This document shows, piece after piece, positions 51,998-61,091 of a stretch of DNA of 64,000 nucleotides (within the stretch, counting starts at the first letter, position 1; each line of letters opens with the position of its first letter). Source of the DNA: Fibrella aquatilis (GTDB lineage: Bacteria; Bacteroidota; Bacteroidia; Cytophagales; Spirosomataceae); contig NZ_JAFMYU010000001.1 in assembly GCF_017353255.1 (NCBI RefSeq), positions 62,001 to 126,000 of the forward strand, given 5' to 3'. A program made the translations under genes and the position numbers. The notes beneath the pieces are model-generated. The model ran no database searches and was not told the origin of the DNA. It saw only the letters and a program-made list of their open reading frames with translations.

Positions 51998-54352
51998 CTA
52001 TTCCACGATTACTTCGTCTATGGCCAACGCGGCAGGTTTTCCCGTCACCCGGTCCAGGCCGGGTCCGGCGGGCACGGTGCCGTAGTTTTTCACCGTCACC
52101 CGCACAAACCGGGCGCGGGCGGTTTTGAAATCGGCCACTACCGGCAAAATACGCCACGGTCCTTCCAGCGGTTCGTTGATGGGCTGCGCAATGGCTTCTT
52201 TGAACGAGTCACCCTCTTTCGAAAGCGAAACCTCCACCGATTTGGGGGGCATCACGCCAAACAGCACTTTCTTCAAAAATGTGGCCGACACTTTCGTTAC
52301 GGGCTTTATCTCGCCCAAGTCAATGGTTAGTTCCAGGTCGTTGCCGCCCCCCACCTGCACCCAGGGGCGGTCGTCGCGGGGGGAGGTGGCCACCTGCCCG
52401 TCGGTGAGTTTTTTGCGCAGTTCGTCGGTAAACTCTGCGGCCTTGGTGGCGTAGGCGTAGGGCTTACCCTTGGCGCGGTGGATGTAGAACGTTTCGGCAA
52501 ACGCCTTGTCCGAACCCGGCACCGTAATGGCGTGGATGGTGGTGGTTTTGCTGAGCGAAATCGGGGCTACGTATTCCGTAGAGGCCGTAGTGGCGGGTTT
52601 GCCGTTGGTGGTAAAATAAATTTTGCTGTCGGAGTCGAGCTTGCTGAGCCGGACCTGCAACTGTCGGGCTGCCCCGCCCTCTTCACCCGTAAACTGCGTC
52701 TCGGCCCGCACGTCGAGCAGGCGTTTGGCGTAGTTGACCTTTAGCTGATCGAGGCGGCGGAGGTGCGTTTTCAGGCGGGCGGCAAAGTCTTCGAAATTCT
52801 TTGGTCCCTGCGGCACCCAGCCCACCTCGGCCAGCGCCGACGCACGGGGAAACACCATGTACTCGACGGCCTCAGGCGTGGCAATGTATTCGGTCCAGAG
52901 GTTGCCCTGTAAGCCGGTGATGTAGGGCTTCTCGGCGGGCGTAAGCTCGTCAGGAACAGGCTCATAGCCGTACACTTTCTCGATGGGCAGGTAGCCGCCA
53001 ATGGCCAGGGGTTCGGTGGCGGGATCGGCCTGATACTTGTCGAGGTAGCAGAATGCGCCAGGGGTCATGATCACGTTGTGCTTCTGTTTGGCCGCTTCAA
53101 TGCCGCCCTTGATACCCCGCCAACTCATGACTGTGGCGTTGGGTGCCAGGCCCCCCTCCAGGATCTCATCCCAGCCAATAATGGCCCGTCCCTTGCTGTT
53201 AACGAACTTTTCGATGCGCCGGACGAAATAGCTCTGCAACTCGTTTTCGTCTTTCAGTTTCAGTTTTTTGATCAGGTCCTGGCAAAAGGCGCTCTTTTTC
53301 CAGGCGTCTTTGGGGCACTCGTCGCCACCGATGTGGATGTATTTGCCGGGGAAGAGCACCATCACTTCCGAGAGCACATCCTGCAAGAAGCCGAAAGTCT
53401 TGTCGGTCGGGCAAAACACGTCGCTGAAGACTCCCCAGCGGGTGGCCAGGGCGTAGGCTTTGGCCGGTTCGCAGCCCAGTTCGGGGTAGGCCGTGAGGGC
53501 GGCAAGGGCATGGCCGGGCAGTTCAATTTCGGGCACAATGGTCACGTGCCGGGCGGCGGCGTAGCGCACCACGTCTTTGATCTGCTCCTGCGTATAGTAG
53601 CCGTCGGTGGGTTTGCCGTCGTACTGCTGCGGGTAGTTTTCGGCGTAATGGCCAATGATGGTTTCGGGCCGTTTGGCCCCCACCTGCGTCAGTTTGGGGT
53701 ATTTTTTGATCTCGATCCGCCAGCCCTGATCGTCGGTGAGGTGCCAGTGGAAGGTGTTCATCTTGTGCAAGGCCAGCAGGTCGATGGTTTTTTTGACGAA
53801 CGACACCGGCATGAAATGGCGGCACACGTCGAGCATCAGGCCACGGTAGGCAAAGCGGGGCCGGTCCAGGATGTCGCAGGCGGGCATCGACCAGTTGGCT
53901 GCGGGCGCGGCGGTGGTGCCATATACTTCGGTGGGCAGCAGTTGCAGCAGCGTCTGCACGGCGTAGAAATAGCCTTTGGGGGTTTCGGCTTCCACCCGCA
54001 CGCCGTCGGGCGAAACGCGCAGCACGTACCCCTCCGGCCCGCACCGGCCCGCCGTATGCCTGTCGAACACGATGGCCTTCGTTTTCAGCAACGCCGCACT
54101 AGCCGGGGCTATGCTGATGGGTAGTCCGCTAGTTGTCTTCAGCTGACCAACAAGCAGTTGCGCCGCTGCGGTCTGGGCGGGGTCCTTGCCCGTGGTCAGG
54201 ATTTTGGTAGTCCCCGTTAGCACAAACCGCCCCGCCCCACCCGAAAATTTGGCTGGGAACGGGATAATGTTGTAGTCGTTTTCAGTGGTTTGGGCAAGGA
54301 CGTTGGTGAGGCTTGAGAACAGCAGTAGACCGACGAGAAGGGTACGAAGCAT
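51998..54352 (-). CDS. Beta-N-acetylhexosaminidase, GH20
   Basis: The 784-residue secreted enzyme has a signal peptide (ending TNVLAQ), an N-terminal GH20b domain (about 25-150), and a GH20 TIM barrel starting YRGLMLDVCRHFMPVSFVKK. The catalytic pair is in YIHIGGDECPKDAW (Asp-Glu). After the barrel come a chitobiase-type C-terminal beta domain and an F5/8-like region (KPVTKVSATFLKKV). It removes terminal GlcNAc or GalNAc from chitooligosaccharides or glycans. With the GH18 chitinase nearby it suggests chitin use. A -7 element lies at 54415-54422. Confidence 0.93.
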   Translation of the reverse strand: MLRTLLVGLLLFSSLTNVLAQTTENDYNIIPFPAKFSGGAGRFVLTGTTKILTTGKDPAQTAAAQLLVGQLKTTSGLPISIAPASAALLKTKAIVFDRHTAGRCGPEGYVLRVSPDGVRVEAETPKGYFYAVQTLLQLLPTEVYGTTAAPAANWSMPACDILDRPRFAYRGLMLDVCRHFMPVSFVKKTIDLLALHKMNTFHWHLTDDQGWRIEIKKYPKLTQVGAKRPETIIGHYAENYPQQYDGKPTDGYYTQEQIKDVVRYAAARHVTIVPEIELPGHALAALTAYPELGCEPAKAYALATRWGVFSDVFCPTDKTFGFLQDVLSEVMVLFPGKYIHIGGDECPKDAWKKSAFCQDLIKKLKLKDENELQSYFVRRIEKFVNSKGRAIIGWDEILEGGLAPNATVMSWRGIKGGIEAAKQKHNVIMTPGAFCYLDKYQADPATEPLAIGGYLPIEKVYGYEPVPDELTPAEKPYITGLQGNLWTEYIATPEAVEYMVFPRASALAEVGWVPQGPKNFEDFAARLKTHLRRLDQLKVNYAKRLLDVRAETQFTGEEGGAARQLQVRLSKLDSDSKIYFTTNGKPATTASTEYVAPISLSKTTTIHAITVPGSDKAFAETFYIHRAKGKPYAYATKAAEFTDELRKKLTDGQVATSPRDDRPWVQVGGGNDLELTIDLGEIKPVTKVSATFLKKVLFGVMPPKSVEVSLSKEGDSFKEAIAQPINEPLEGPWRILPVVADFKTARARFVRVTVKNYGTVPAGPGLDRVTGKPAALAIDEVIVE

Positions 54353-54414
54353 GAGGGGGTAGGAGTGAAAAACGGGTAAGCTTCTGGATGAAGACGTGAC
54401 ATGTTACCAACCGC

Positions 54415-54422
54415 CAAATATA
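54415..54422 (-). promoter_or_regulatory. Probable -7 promoter element of the GH20 gene
   Basis: The minus strand reads TATATTTG, an exact TAnnTTTG match, 62 bases before the GH20 start codon and just after the pyruvate carboxylase stop. A TTG 22 bases further upstream (54445-54447) could be the -33 box. Confidence 0.5.
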
Positions 54423-54425
54423 AAG

Positions 54426-57400
54426 CTACCCGATTTCAATGACCCAATCGTCCTGCTCAACGGTGGTGTTTTCTTTGAGGAGGACCTGTTTGACGGTGCC
54501 GGGCTGCTGGGCGGCTACGATGCTTTCCATCTTCATGGCCTCGATCACAAACAGGGGCTGATTCTTCTTCACCACGTCGCCGGGCTTCACCATGATTTTG
54601 GTTAAACGGCCCTGTAATGGTGCCCCCACGTCGCCGGGCTTGCCGATTTTCTGATTGCGCGCTTTCTCTACTTTCAGGGCTTTGTCACGCACACGTACCT
54701 GCCGGCTTTGGCCGTTCAGTTCAAACGTGATCGTGCGCATGCCGTACTCGTCGGCTTCGGCCATGAAGAGCAGGCGCACCAGGATGTTTTTGCCCTCGGC
54801 AATGGGCACAAGAATCTCCTCGTTGGGCTTGAGGCCGTAGAAAAACGCGGGCGTGGGAATGATGCTCACGTCGCCGTACTGCTCCACCGCCTTGTAATAT
54901 TCCTCGTAGACTTTGGGGTACATTTTGTACGACAAATAGTCGAGGAAGCCGTCGCCCAGGGGGAAAGCGGCCTGAAACTGGGCCACGTCGGCGTCGAAGT
55001 CGATAGGGGCGAGGTGCTCGTTGGGGCGGCCCGTGATGGGTGCCTCGCCTTTCAACACGGCCTTCTGAATATCTTCGGGGAAACCGCCGTAGGGCTGGCC
55101 CAGAATGCCCTTCATCAGTTCCTTCACCGATTCGGGAAACGACAGCCCCTCGCCGCGCTCCAGCACATCCTCGGCCGTAAGGTTGTTGGCGGTCATAAAA
55201 ATGGCCATGTCGCCCACCACTTTCGAGGAGGGCGTTACCTTCACGATGTTACCAAAGAGTTGATTGGCAACGGAATAATTCTTCTTCAGCAACTCGAACT
55301 TGTCGCCGAGGCCGGTGGCGATGGCCTGCGGTTTCAGGTTGGAATATTGCCCGCCGGGAATCTCGTTTTCGTAGACCTCCGCGCTGCCCGCCTTCATACC
55401 ACTCTCGAACGGATAATAGTACTCGCGCACGTCTTCCCAATAATTGGAATACGCGTTTAGCGACGGCAGATTGACCGGGCATTCGCGCTCGTGCCCCTGC
55501 ATCATGGCCACCACCGAGTTGAAGTTCGGCTGCGACGTCAGGCCCGACAACGCACCCAGCGCGCAATCGACAATATCCACGCCCGCGTCGATGGCTTTCA
55601 GATACGTGGCCGCCTGAATGCCTGCCGTGTCGTGGGTGTGCAGGTGAACCGGAATGCTGATCGCCTTTTTCAGTTCACTTACCAACAGACTGGCTTCCAG
55701 CGGCTTAAGTAAGCCCGCCATGTCTTTGATGCACAGCAGGTGTGAGCCCTCGTCTTCCAATTGACGAGCCATGTCGAGGTAATACTGGAGCGTATACTTC
55801 TCGTCGATACCGGTGTAGCAGATGGCGGCTTCGGCAATGGCGTTGGTGCGTTCACGGACGGCCCGGATGCTTACTTTCATGGCCTCGACCCAGTTGAGCG
55901 AGTCGAAAATGCGGAATACGTCGATGCCCGTTTCGGCCGATTTCTCCACGAATTTCTCGATCAGATTATCCGGATAAGCCGAGTAGCCTACGGCATTAGA
56001 CCCCCGGAAAAGCATCTGCAACAGCATATTAGGCATGGCTTCGCGCAGGGCCTGTAGCCGTTTCCAGGGACTTTCGTACAAAAACCGCATCGAGACGTCG
56101 AAGGTAGCGCCGCCCCAAACTTCCATCGAAAACAGTTCAGGATGGGCCTTGGCGAAGCCTTCAGCTACGCGTTGCAAGTCCTGCGTCCGTACCCGCGTGG
56201 CGAGCAACGACTGGTGGCCGTCGCGGAAGGTGGTATCGGTGTAAAGTACTTGCTTTTGCTCCTTTACCCAGCCTGCAAAACCCTCGCGGCCCAGGTCGCT
56301 CAGGCGGTCGCGGTTGCCGTAGGGGTAGGGGCCGTATTGCTCATAGATAGGTACCACGGGTGTGCGGAACACCTTGCTGTCATCGCGTTTCTTCACCTCT
56401 GGGTTGCCGTTCACAATCACCTCGCCGAGGTAGCGCAGCACCTTCGTAGACCGGTCCTGCGGCTTGCGGAGTTTAAGCAGTTCGGGGTGGCTTTCAATAA
56501 ACGACACCCGTGCCTCGCCCCGCTGAAACACGGGGTGGTCAATGACATTCATCAAAAACGGGATGTTGGTTTTCACGCCCCGAATTCGAAACTCGACCAA
56601 GGCCCGCTGCAACCGCTGCGTAGCCCCTCGCAACGTCCGCCCCCGCGCCGACACCTTCACGATCATGGAGTCGAAGTAGGGCGAGATTTTCACGCTGGGG
56701 TAGCTGCTGCCTTCGTCGAGGCGGATACCGAAACCGGCGGCGTTGCGGTAGGCGATAATGGTGCCAAAATCGGGTTTAAAGCCGTTGGCGGGGTCTTCGG
56801 TGGTGATCCGGCACTGTATGGCATAGCCGTTGAGGGGCACCTCGTCCTGGTGGTTGATGTAGATGCCGTTGTCGGAGAGTTTATAGCCCATCGCCACCAG
56901 AATCTGCGTCCGCACCAGGTCAATGCCCGTCACTTCCTCCGTAATCGTATGCTCTACCTGAATGCGTGGATTTACCTCAATGAAGTAGATGTTTTCTTCT
57001 TTGTCGACCAGAAACTCCACCGTGCCCGCGTTGCTGTAGCCCGCCGCTTTGCCAATTTTTAGCGCGTAGGCATAGAGTTGTTCGCGGGTTTCCTGTTTCA
57101 GCCCAAAGGAGGGGGCCACTTCCACCACTTTCTGGAACCGCCGCTGCACCGAACAGTCGCGTTCGTAGAGGTGAATCAGGTTACCGTGGGTGTCGCCAAG
57201 TAGCTGAACCTCAATGTGTTTGGGATTCTCTACGAACTTTTCGAGAAAGATCGTATCGTCGCCGAACGCGTTTTTGGCTTCGTTTTTGGCTTCGGTAAAG
57301 GCTTTCTCAAACTCGGCGGCTTCACGCACCACGCGCATGCCCCGTCCACCGCCGCCTGCTGCTGCTTTCACCATGACGGGAAAACCAATCCGGGCCGCTT

Positions 57401-57860
57401 CCTCCGCCGCAAATTCGGGCGACATGTTCTCCTCCCGCGAGTCGGGAATAAGGGGTACGCCCGCTTTGGTAGCCAGGTTTTTAGCCCGCACTTTGTCGCC
57501 CAGTGCCTCCATGGCCTCGGGCGTGGGGCCTACGAAAATGATGTTTTCCTCGCGGCAGCGGCGGGCCAGGGTTACGTTTTCGGAGAGGAAGCCGTAGCCC
57601 GGATGGATCGCGTCGATCTTTTTGCTTTTGGCCAGCAAAATAAGCCCTTCTACATCCAGATATGGCTTCAGCGGCTCATCGTCGCGCCCGATCTGATAGG
57701 CTTCGTCGGCTTTGTAGCGGTGCAGCGAATAGCGGTCTTCGTAGGTGTAGACGGCCACGGTGGTGATGCCCAGTTCGGTGGCGGCCCGCATGATACGGAT
57801 GGCGATTTCGCCGCGGTTTGCCACCAGCAGGCGTTGGATGGGACGGATGTAGTCTTTCAT
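54426..57860 (-). CDS. pyc: Pyruvate carboxylase
   Basis: The ATG at 57860 gives 1144 residues; a longer frame to 57911 adds an unlikely 17-residue extension. Domains run in the usual order: biotin carboxylase (LLVANRGEIAIRIMRAA, KAAAGGGGRGMRVV, EVNPRIQVEHTITEEVTG), carboxyltransferase (TTFRDGHQSLLATRVRT, LLCIKDMAGLLKP, HLHTHDTAG), allosteric linker, and the biotin carrier domain with the biotinylated Lys in EAMKMES near 1110. It converts pyruvate to oxaloacetate with ATP and bicarbonate, replenishing the TCA cycle and feeding gluconeogenesis. Confidence 0.96.
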   Translation of the reverse strand: MKDYIRPIQRLLVANRGEIAIRIMRAATELGITTVAVYTYEDRYSLHRYKADEAYQIGRDDEPLKPYLDVEGLILLAKSKKIDAIHPGYGFLSENVTLARRCREENIIFVGPTPEAMEALGDKVRAKNLATKAGVPLIPDSREENMSPEFAAEEAARIGFPVMVKAAAGGGGRGMRVVREAAEFEKAFTEAKNEAKNAFGDDTIFLEKFVENPKHIEVQLLGDTHGNLIHLYERDCSVQRRFQKVVEVAPSFGLKQETREQLYAYALKIGKAAGYSNAGTVEFLVDKEENIYFIEVNPRIQVEHTITEEVTGIDLVRTQILVAMGYKLSDNGIYINHQDEVPLNGYAIQCRITTEDPANGFKPDFGTIIAYRNAAGFGIRLDEGSSYPSVKISPYFDSMIVKVSARGRTLRGATQRLQRALVEFRIRGVKTNIPFLMNVIDHPVFQRGEARVSFIESHPELLKLRKPQDRSTKVLRYLGEVIVNGNPEVKKRDDSKVFRTPVVPIYEQYGPYPYGNRDRLSDLGREGFAGWVKEQKQVLYTDTTFRDGHQSLLATRVRTQDLQRVAEGFAKAHPELFSMEVWGGATFDVSMRFLYESPWKRLQALREAMPNMLLQMLFRGSNAVGYSAYPDNLIEKFVEKSAETGIDVFRIFDSLNWVEAMKVSIRAVRERTNAIAEAAICYTGIDEKYTLQYYLDMARQLEDEGSHLLCIKDMAGLLKPLEASLLVSELKKAISIPVHLHTHDTAGIQAATYLKAIDAGVDIVDCALGALSGLTSQPNFNSVVAMMQGHERECPVNLPSLNAYSNYWEDVREYYYPFESGMKAGSAEVYENEIPGGQYSNLKPQAIATGLGDKFELLKKNYSVANQLFGNIVKVTPSSKVVGDMAIFMTANNLTAEDVLERGEGLSFPESVKELMKGILGQPYGGFPEDIQKAVLKGEAPITGRPNEHLAPIDFDADVAQFQAAFPLGDGFLDYLSYKMYPKVYEEYYKAVEQYGDVSIIPTPAFFYGLKPNEEILVPIAEGKNILVRLLFMAEADEYGMRTITFELNGQSRQVRVRDKALKVEKARNQKIGKPGDVGAPLQGRLTKIMVKPGDVVKKNQPLFVIEAMKMESIVAAQQPGTVKQVLLKENTTVEQDDWVIEIG

Positions 57861-58301
57861 AATTGGCAACGGAAGCTGCGTAAGGTTGTGAGACGGGCAA
57901 CGACAGGGCAAAAATGTTGAAAAATAGGCAAAGCGTTTGGGTAAAACAGCCTAATAACTAGCCAATCGCCATTATTCATCCCGCAGTATTGCATTATTTC
58001 AATAAATTCGTTTGTTAAAAAAGCAGGCTTATTGTTTGTTGATTATACCCAGAAAGTCGCAACATCAAACTCCTGATACGCACTGATGCCATCGCTTGGA
58101 GCGATGGCATCAGTGAGAAGGGCGCTACCGGCTGGTAAGCTAGTAAGCCACACTAAGATACTATTACCGAGAATTCAGAGATTACCCTATCGGCTCAGAA
58201 ATAATAAGGTGCTGAATCAGGGTTATTTACAGCCACTTGATGCCCTAACACATCCGGTTCCAGGTGAGATGGGTGGAGCAGATACACTTACCAACCAGCC
58301 G
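57861..58301. other. Intergenic region of 441 bases with one strong hairpin
   Basis: This gap between the start of pyruvate carboxylase and the end of the chitinase is AT-richer than its surroundings. Apart from the hairpin at 58081-58115 I see no gene and no clear TAnnTTTG box on the minus strand. Confidence 0.6.
58081..58115. repeat. Perfect 16-bp-arm hairpin, GATGCCATC family
   Basis: CACTGATGCCATCGCT (58081-58096) and AGCGATGGCATCAGTG (58100-58115) are exact reverse complements with a 3-base loop. The central 12 bp match the hairpin at 558-584 except for one A-T to G-C pair swap, which keeps the stem intact. Confidence 0.85.
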
Positions 58302-60383
58302 TCAATTCGCGCAGATCTGGATAAATTTCCAGGGTCCCCAGGTGTCGGTTTGGTCGGGAACCTGACCGGGGTTGATGTACCATTTGCTTTCGAATAGCTT
58401 ACCGTTATATACCACGCGGGTGCCTGCGGTGGGGTAGGCCTTGGTTGCATCATAGGCCGGTGCATTGCAGCCGGTGGGGTTGGGTGGCGGCGTGGGTGTA
58501 TACACAGTCACGGCTACAGACGCGGCTGAGGTACCCGCCGATGTTTGTAGCTTGAACGTATAGCTGCCTGCTGTAGTAGGCGTGTAGCTCCACGTGGTAC
58601 CGGCAAGTTGCTGTGTAGTTAGTTGAACACCGCTGATCAGCACCAGCAGCGTACCTGCCGAGGTCGCGCTGCCCGTAATGGTCGTACCCACCGCTACAGA
58701 GGTCGACGTAGGCGTGGGGGCAGGGGGCAGACCGGGTGTTGGTGGCCCACCCGCACAATCCTGAATATATTTCCAGGCACCCCACGGGTCGTTCGGGTTG
58801 GGGACATCACCGGGGTTGATCCACCATTTGCTCTCGTAAATTTTCTGGTTGTAGTAGACGCGGGTGCCCGCTGTTGGGTATGACTTGGTCGCGTCGTAGG
58901 CTGCATAGCCGCAACCACCGCCACTACCCGCCGTGACCGTCACCGTGGCCGATGCCGCTGAGGTGCCGCCACTTGTCTGAATTCTGAAGCTATAGCCACC
59001 CACAGTGGTCGGGGTGTAGCTCCACGACGTACCCGACACAGTTAGCGTAGTGAGTTGAACGCCGTCTTTCAACACCAGCAGCGTACCTGATACCGATGTG
59101 CCGATGATGGGGTTGTTGACCACAACGGAGGTACTGGAAACGGTTGGCGGACCAGGTACACCGGGTGGGGGCGTAGTTTGGTAGTCGAAGGCGGCGGCAA
59201 TGGCGGCGGCGGGCGTGGCTCCGTTCAATACTTTTGCCGCCACGTTCAGGTACGTTACGCCCGTATAATTCGCGTCGGCAGGTAGCGCCGTGCGGGCCAA
59301 CACCTGCCAGATCATGATGCCATCGCCTTTGCCACCCCGGTTTTCGGCTCCACCATTGCGGATGTATTCGGCTAGAGCGGCGGTGTTCTGCGCTGAATAG
59401 GTGTAGTAGGGACCCCAGGGTTCGTTGGGGACGTGGGTACCCGCCGCCAGCCGGAAGCCATATTGGTTGGCATACCAGGCATAGGCATTGAACATCAGGG
59501 TCCGGTCTTTGGCTGCTCCGGTGTTATAGCCCTGAAAAGCCACAATGTCGAGGTTGCTGCCTGCCGCCTTGAACACCGGAATCATGTGGCCCGTGGATGA
59601 GAAGCCGAAGAGTGAGATACTGTGCAGGGCATCGCTGAACGAGTACAGGTACGTATCAGGCTCACCCGTGATCTGGTTTCGTTTGGCATAGGCGTACTTG
59701 GCGGCGGGGTCGTCGTTATTGAGGCCGCCCAACGCCCCGGCACCAGACGGCGCACAGGCGATCAGATACCCTGCCGATTTGGGCATCAGCTGGCGCGACG
59801 AGTTGATAAACTGAATAAACCGCGCTACGTTGGCGGGACTGCCAATCTGGTCAAACGACCCGTCGGGTTCAAAATCCCAGTCGATGCCCGCAAAGCCCAT
59901 GTCATCCACTAAGTCTTTGATCTGCTGGTAGTTGATGCTATAGGCATCTGGTGTGGCCCAGTAGGTCTCGCCGCCAAGCGATAAGATGACTTTAATGCCT
60001 TTTTGCGCTACAATAGCAAGGGCCGTTCGGAGCGTTTGGCCGTTGTAGGGCACCTCTATACCCGTTTGTGAGAGGTCATACGAGCCTTTTACATAACGCA
60101 GATTTGGTTTGGCAAACGCGAAAAAGAGGTGCGTCACGTGAGCGGGGACGGCCGTAAGCTGACTACTGCTGTTTACCAACTGCGTTTCGCTCCACGACGG
60201 AAAATAACCCAGCACAATAGGGGCCGTTGTTGTTGCCGCCAGCCGTGCCCCATTTAGGGTTGTCGGATTACGCTCAATAGCTGGCTGACAGGCCAACAAG
60301 GCAGCCAGCAGGCTAATCAGGCAAATAGGTAGCAGCCCAAAATGGCGGCGGTAAGCGTTGGCTATGTTCGATGAACCTGTCAT
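58302..60383 (-). CDS. Chitinase-like lipoprotein, GH18 with two CBM5/12 modules
   Basis: The 693-residue protein has a lipoprotein signal (lipobox ALLAC, Cys about 32). The GH18 barrel (about 50-390) has IVLGYFPSW at strand 1, VILSLGGETYW, and the catalytic motif GFAGIDWDFE with the general-acid Glu. Two copies of an Ig-like plus CBM5/12 unit follow; each CBM has YDATKxYPTAGTRV and a WWINPG or WYINPG aromatic face and ends with W-x-x-I-C-like residues. It should bind and cut chitin or a related GlcNAc polymer while anchored to a membrane. Confidence 0.92.
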   Translation of the reverse strand: MTGSSNIANAYRRHFGLLPICLISLLAALLACQPAIERNPTTLNGARLAATTTAPIVLGYFPSWSETQLVNSSSQLTAVPAHVTHLFFAFAKPNLRYVKGSYDLSQTGIEVPYNGQTLRTALAIVAQKGIKVILSLGGETYWATPDAYSINYQQIKDLVDDMGFAGIDWDFEPDGSFDQIGSPANVARFIQFINSSRQLMPKSAGYLIACAPSGAGALGGLNNDDPAAKYAYAKRNQITGEPDTYLYSFSDALHSISLFGFSSTGHMIPVFKAAGSNLDIVAFQGYNTGAAKDRTLMFNAYAWYANQYGFRLAAGTHVPNEPWGPYYTYSAQNTAALAEYIRNGGAENRGGKGDGIMIWQVLARTALPADANYTGVTYLNVAAKVLNGATPAAAIAAAFDYQTTPPPGVPGPPTVSSTSVVVNNPIIGTSVSGTLLVLKDGVQLTTLTVSGTSWSYTPTTVGGYSFRIQTSGGTSAASATVTVTAGSGGGCGYAAYDATKSYPTAGTRVYYNQKIYESKWWINPGDVPNPNDPWGAWKYIQDCAGGPPTPGLPPAPTPTSTSVAVGTTITGSATSAGTLLVLISGVQLTTQQLAGTTWSYTPTTAGSYTFKLQTSAGTSAASVAVTVYTPTPPPNPTGCNAPAYDATKAYPTAGTRVVYNGKLFESKWYINPGQVPDQTDTWGPWKFIQICAN

Positions 60384-60477
60384 AATGACTTATGATAAAG
60401 CAATACCTAACCAGCGCAAGATGTGTTGTTTTGCGAAAAACGTACTGTATTGTTAGTGGATGGATACTAAGGTTTGC

Positions 60478-60981
60478 TCAAAACACCCGGCTCCAGGCGA
60501 AGCGGATGATGATCAGCAGGGCTACGAATCCGAAGACGACATAGCTGAAGGGGACGTAGGTGAACGCCACAAGCTTCAGCCTGTCAACGAACCAAAGAAT
60601 GCCGATGAGTGCGGCAATAAGGGTCATGAACCCCGACAACCGGCCAAAACCGGGGATGTATTTAAACGGCATTTTCCGCTTGATGAGCATCAACGTGGCC
60701 ATCATCGTCAAGATAGGCAGTACTTGCAAAGCCAGGTTCATAGTCCACAGGCTTTGCCGTTCAAATAGAAACAGGTAGATGTTTAGTGTCAGGGCGAAGA
60801 TGCCGGGGATGCAGGCCGCGTAGACCAAACCCGCATAGACGTACCGCCACCGCCAGATTTCGGCGTCGGTGGTGCCCGCCCACAGGTTTATCAGAAAGGC
60901 TAACGCGGGCACCGCCAGCAGCAACAGAGCTACAACACCCGGTTGGGCAGCAGCAAAATCGAAGAGGTCGCGGAAGGTCAT
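60478..60981 (-). CDS. Hypothetical membrane protein, five helices
   Basis: The 167-residue protein is almost all membrane: hydrophobic segments near residues 15-33, 46-70, 82-98, 114-130 and 139-160, with a basic loop KRKMPFKYIPGFGRL between the third and fourth. I recognise no family. It is the last gene of a same-strand cluster with the actin-fold protein 61092-62192, from which it is separated by hairpin H12. That hairpin ends 6 bases before this start codon, so its ribosome-binding region partly lies in the stem. Confidence 0.65.
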   Translation of the reverse strand: MTFRDLFDFAAAQPGVVALLLLAVPALAFLINLWAGTTDAEIWRWRYVYAGLVYAACIPGIFALTLNIYLFLFERQSLWTMNLALQVLPILTMMATLMLIKRKMPFKYIPGFGRLSGFMTLIAALIGILWFVDRLKLVAFTYVPFSYVVFGFVALLIIIRFAWSRVF

Positions 60982-60987
60982 AAAGAG

Positions 60988-61085
60988 AGTGGTAAGTGCT
61001 GAGCGGTAAGTGGTGAGTTTGCTTCCGCAAGTGTAGTTACTTATGCGGAAGCAAACTCACCACTTACCGCTCAGCACTTACCACT
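60988..61085. repeat. Heptad-armed inverted repeat (H12)
   Basis: Arms 60988-61029 and 61044-61085 are perfect 42-base reverse complements. Heptads are AGTGGTA, AGTGCTG, AGCGGTA and AGTGGTG, and the core is AGTTTGCTTCCGCA. It sits between two genes on the same strand, 6 bases from the stop of one and 6 bases from the start of the next. Confidence 0.92.
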
Positions 61086-61091
61086 TCTTAT

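Noticed and set aside
53078-54124. Long plus-strand frames inside the GH20 gene and, at 56142-57062, inside pyruvate carboxylase
   Set aside because: Both are antisense to enzymes with complete catalytic motifs.
58086-58397. A 103-residue plus-strand frame after the pyruvate carboxylase leader
   Set aside because: It begins inside a hairpin, runs antisense into the chitinase C-terminal CBM and has no known motif.
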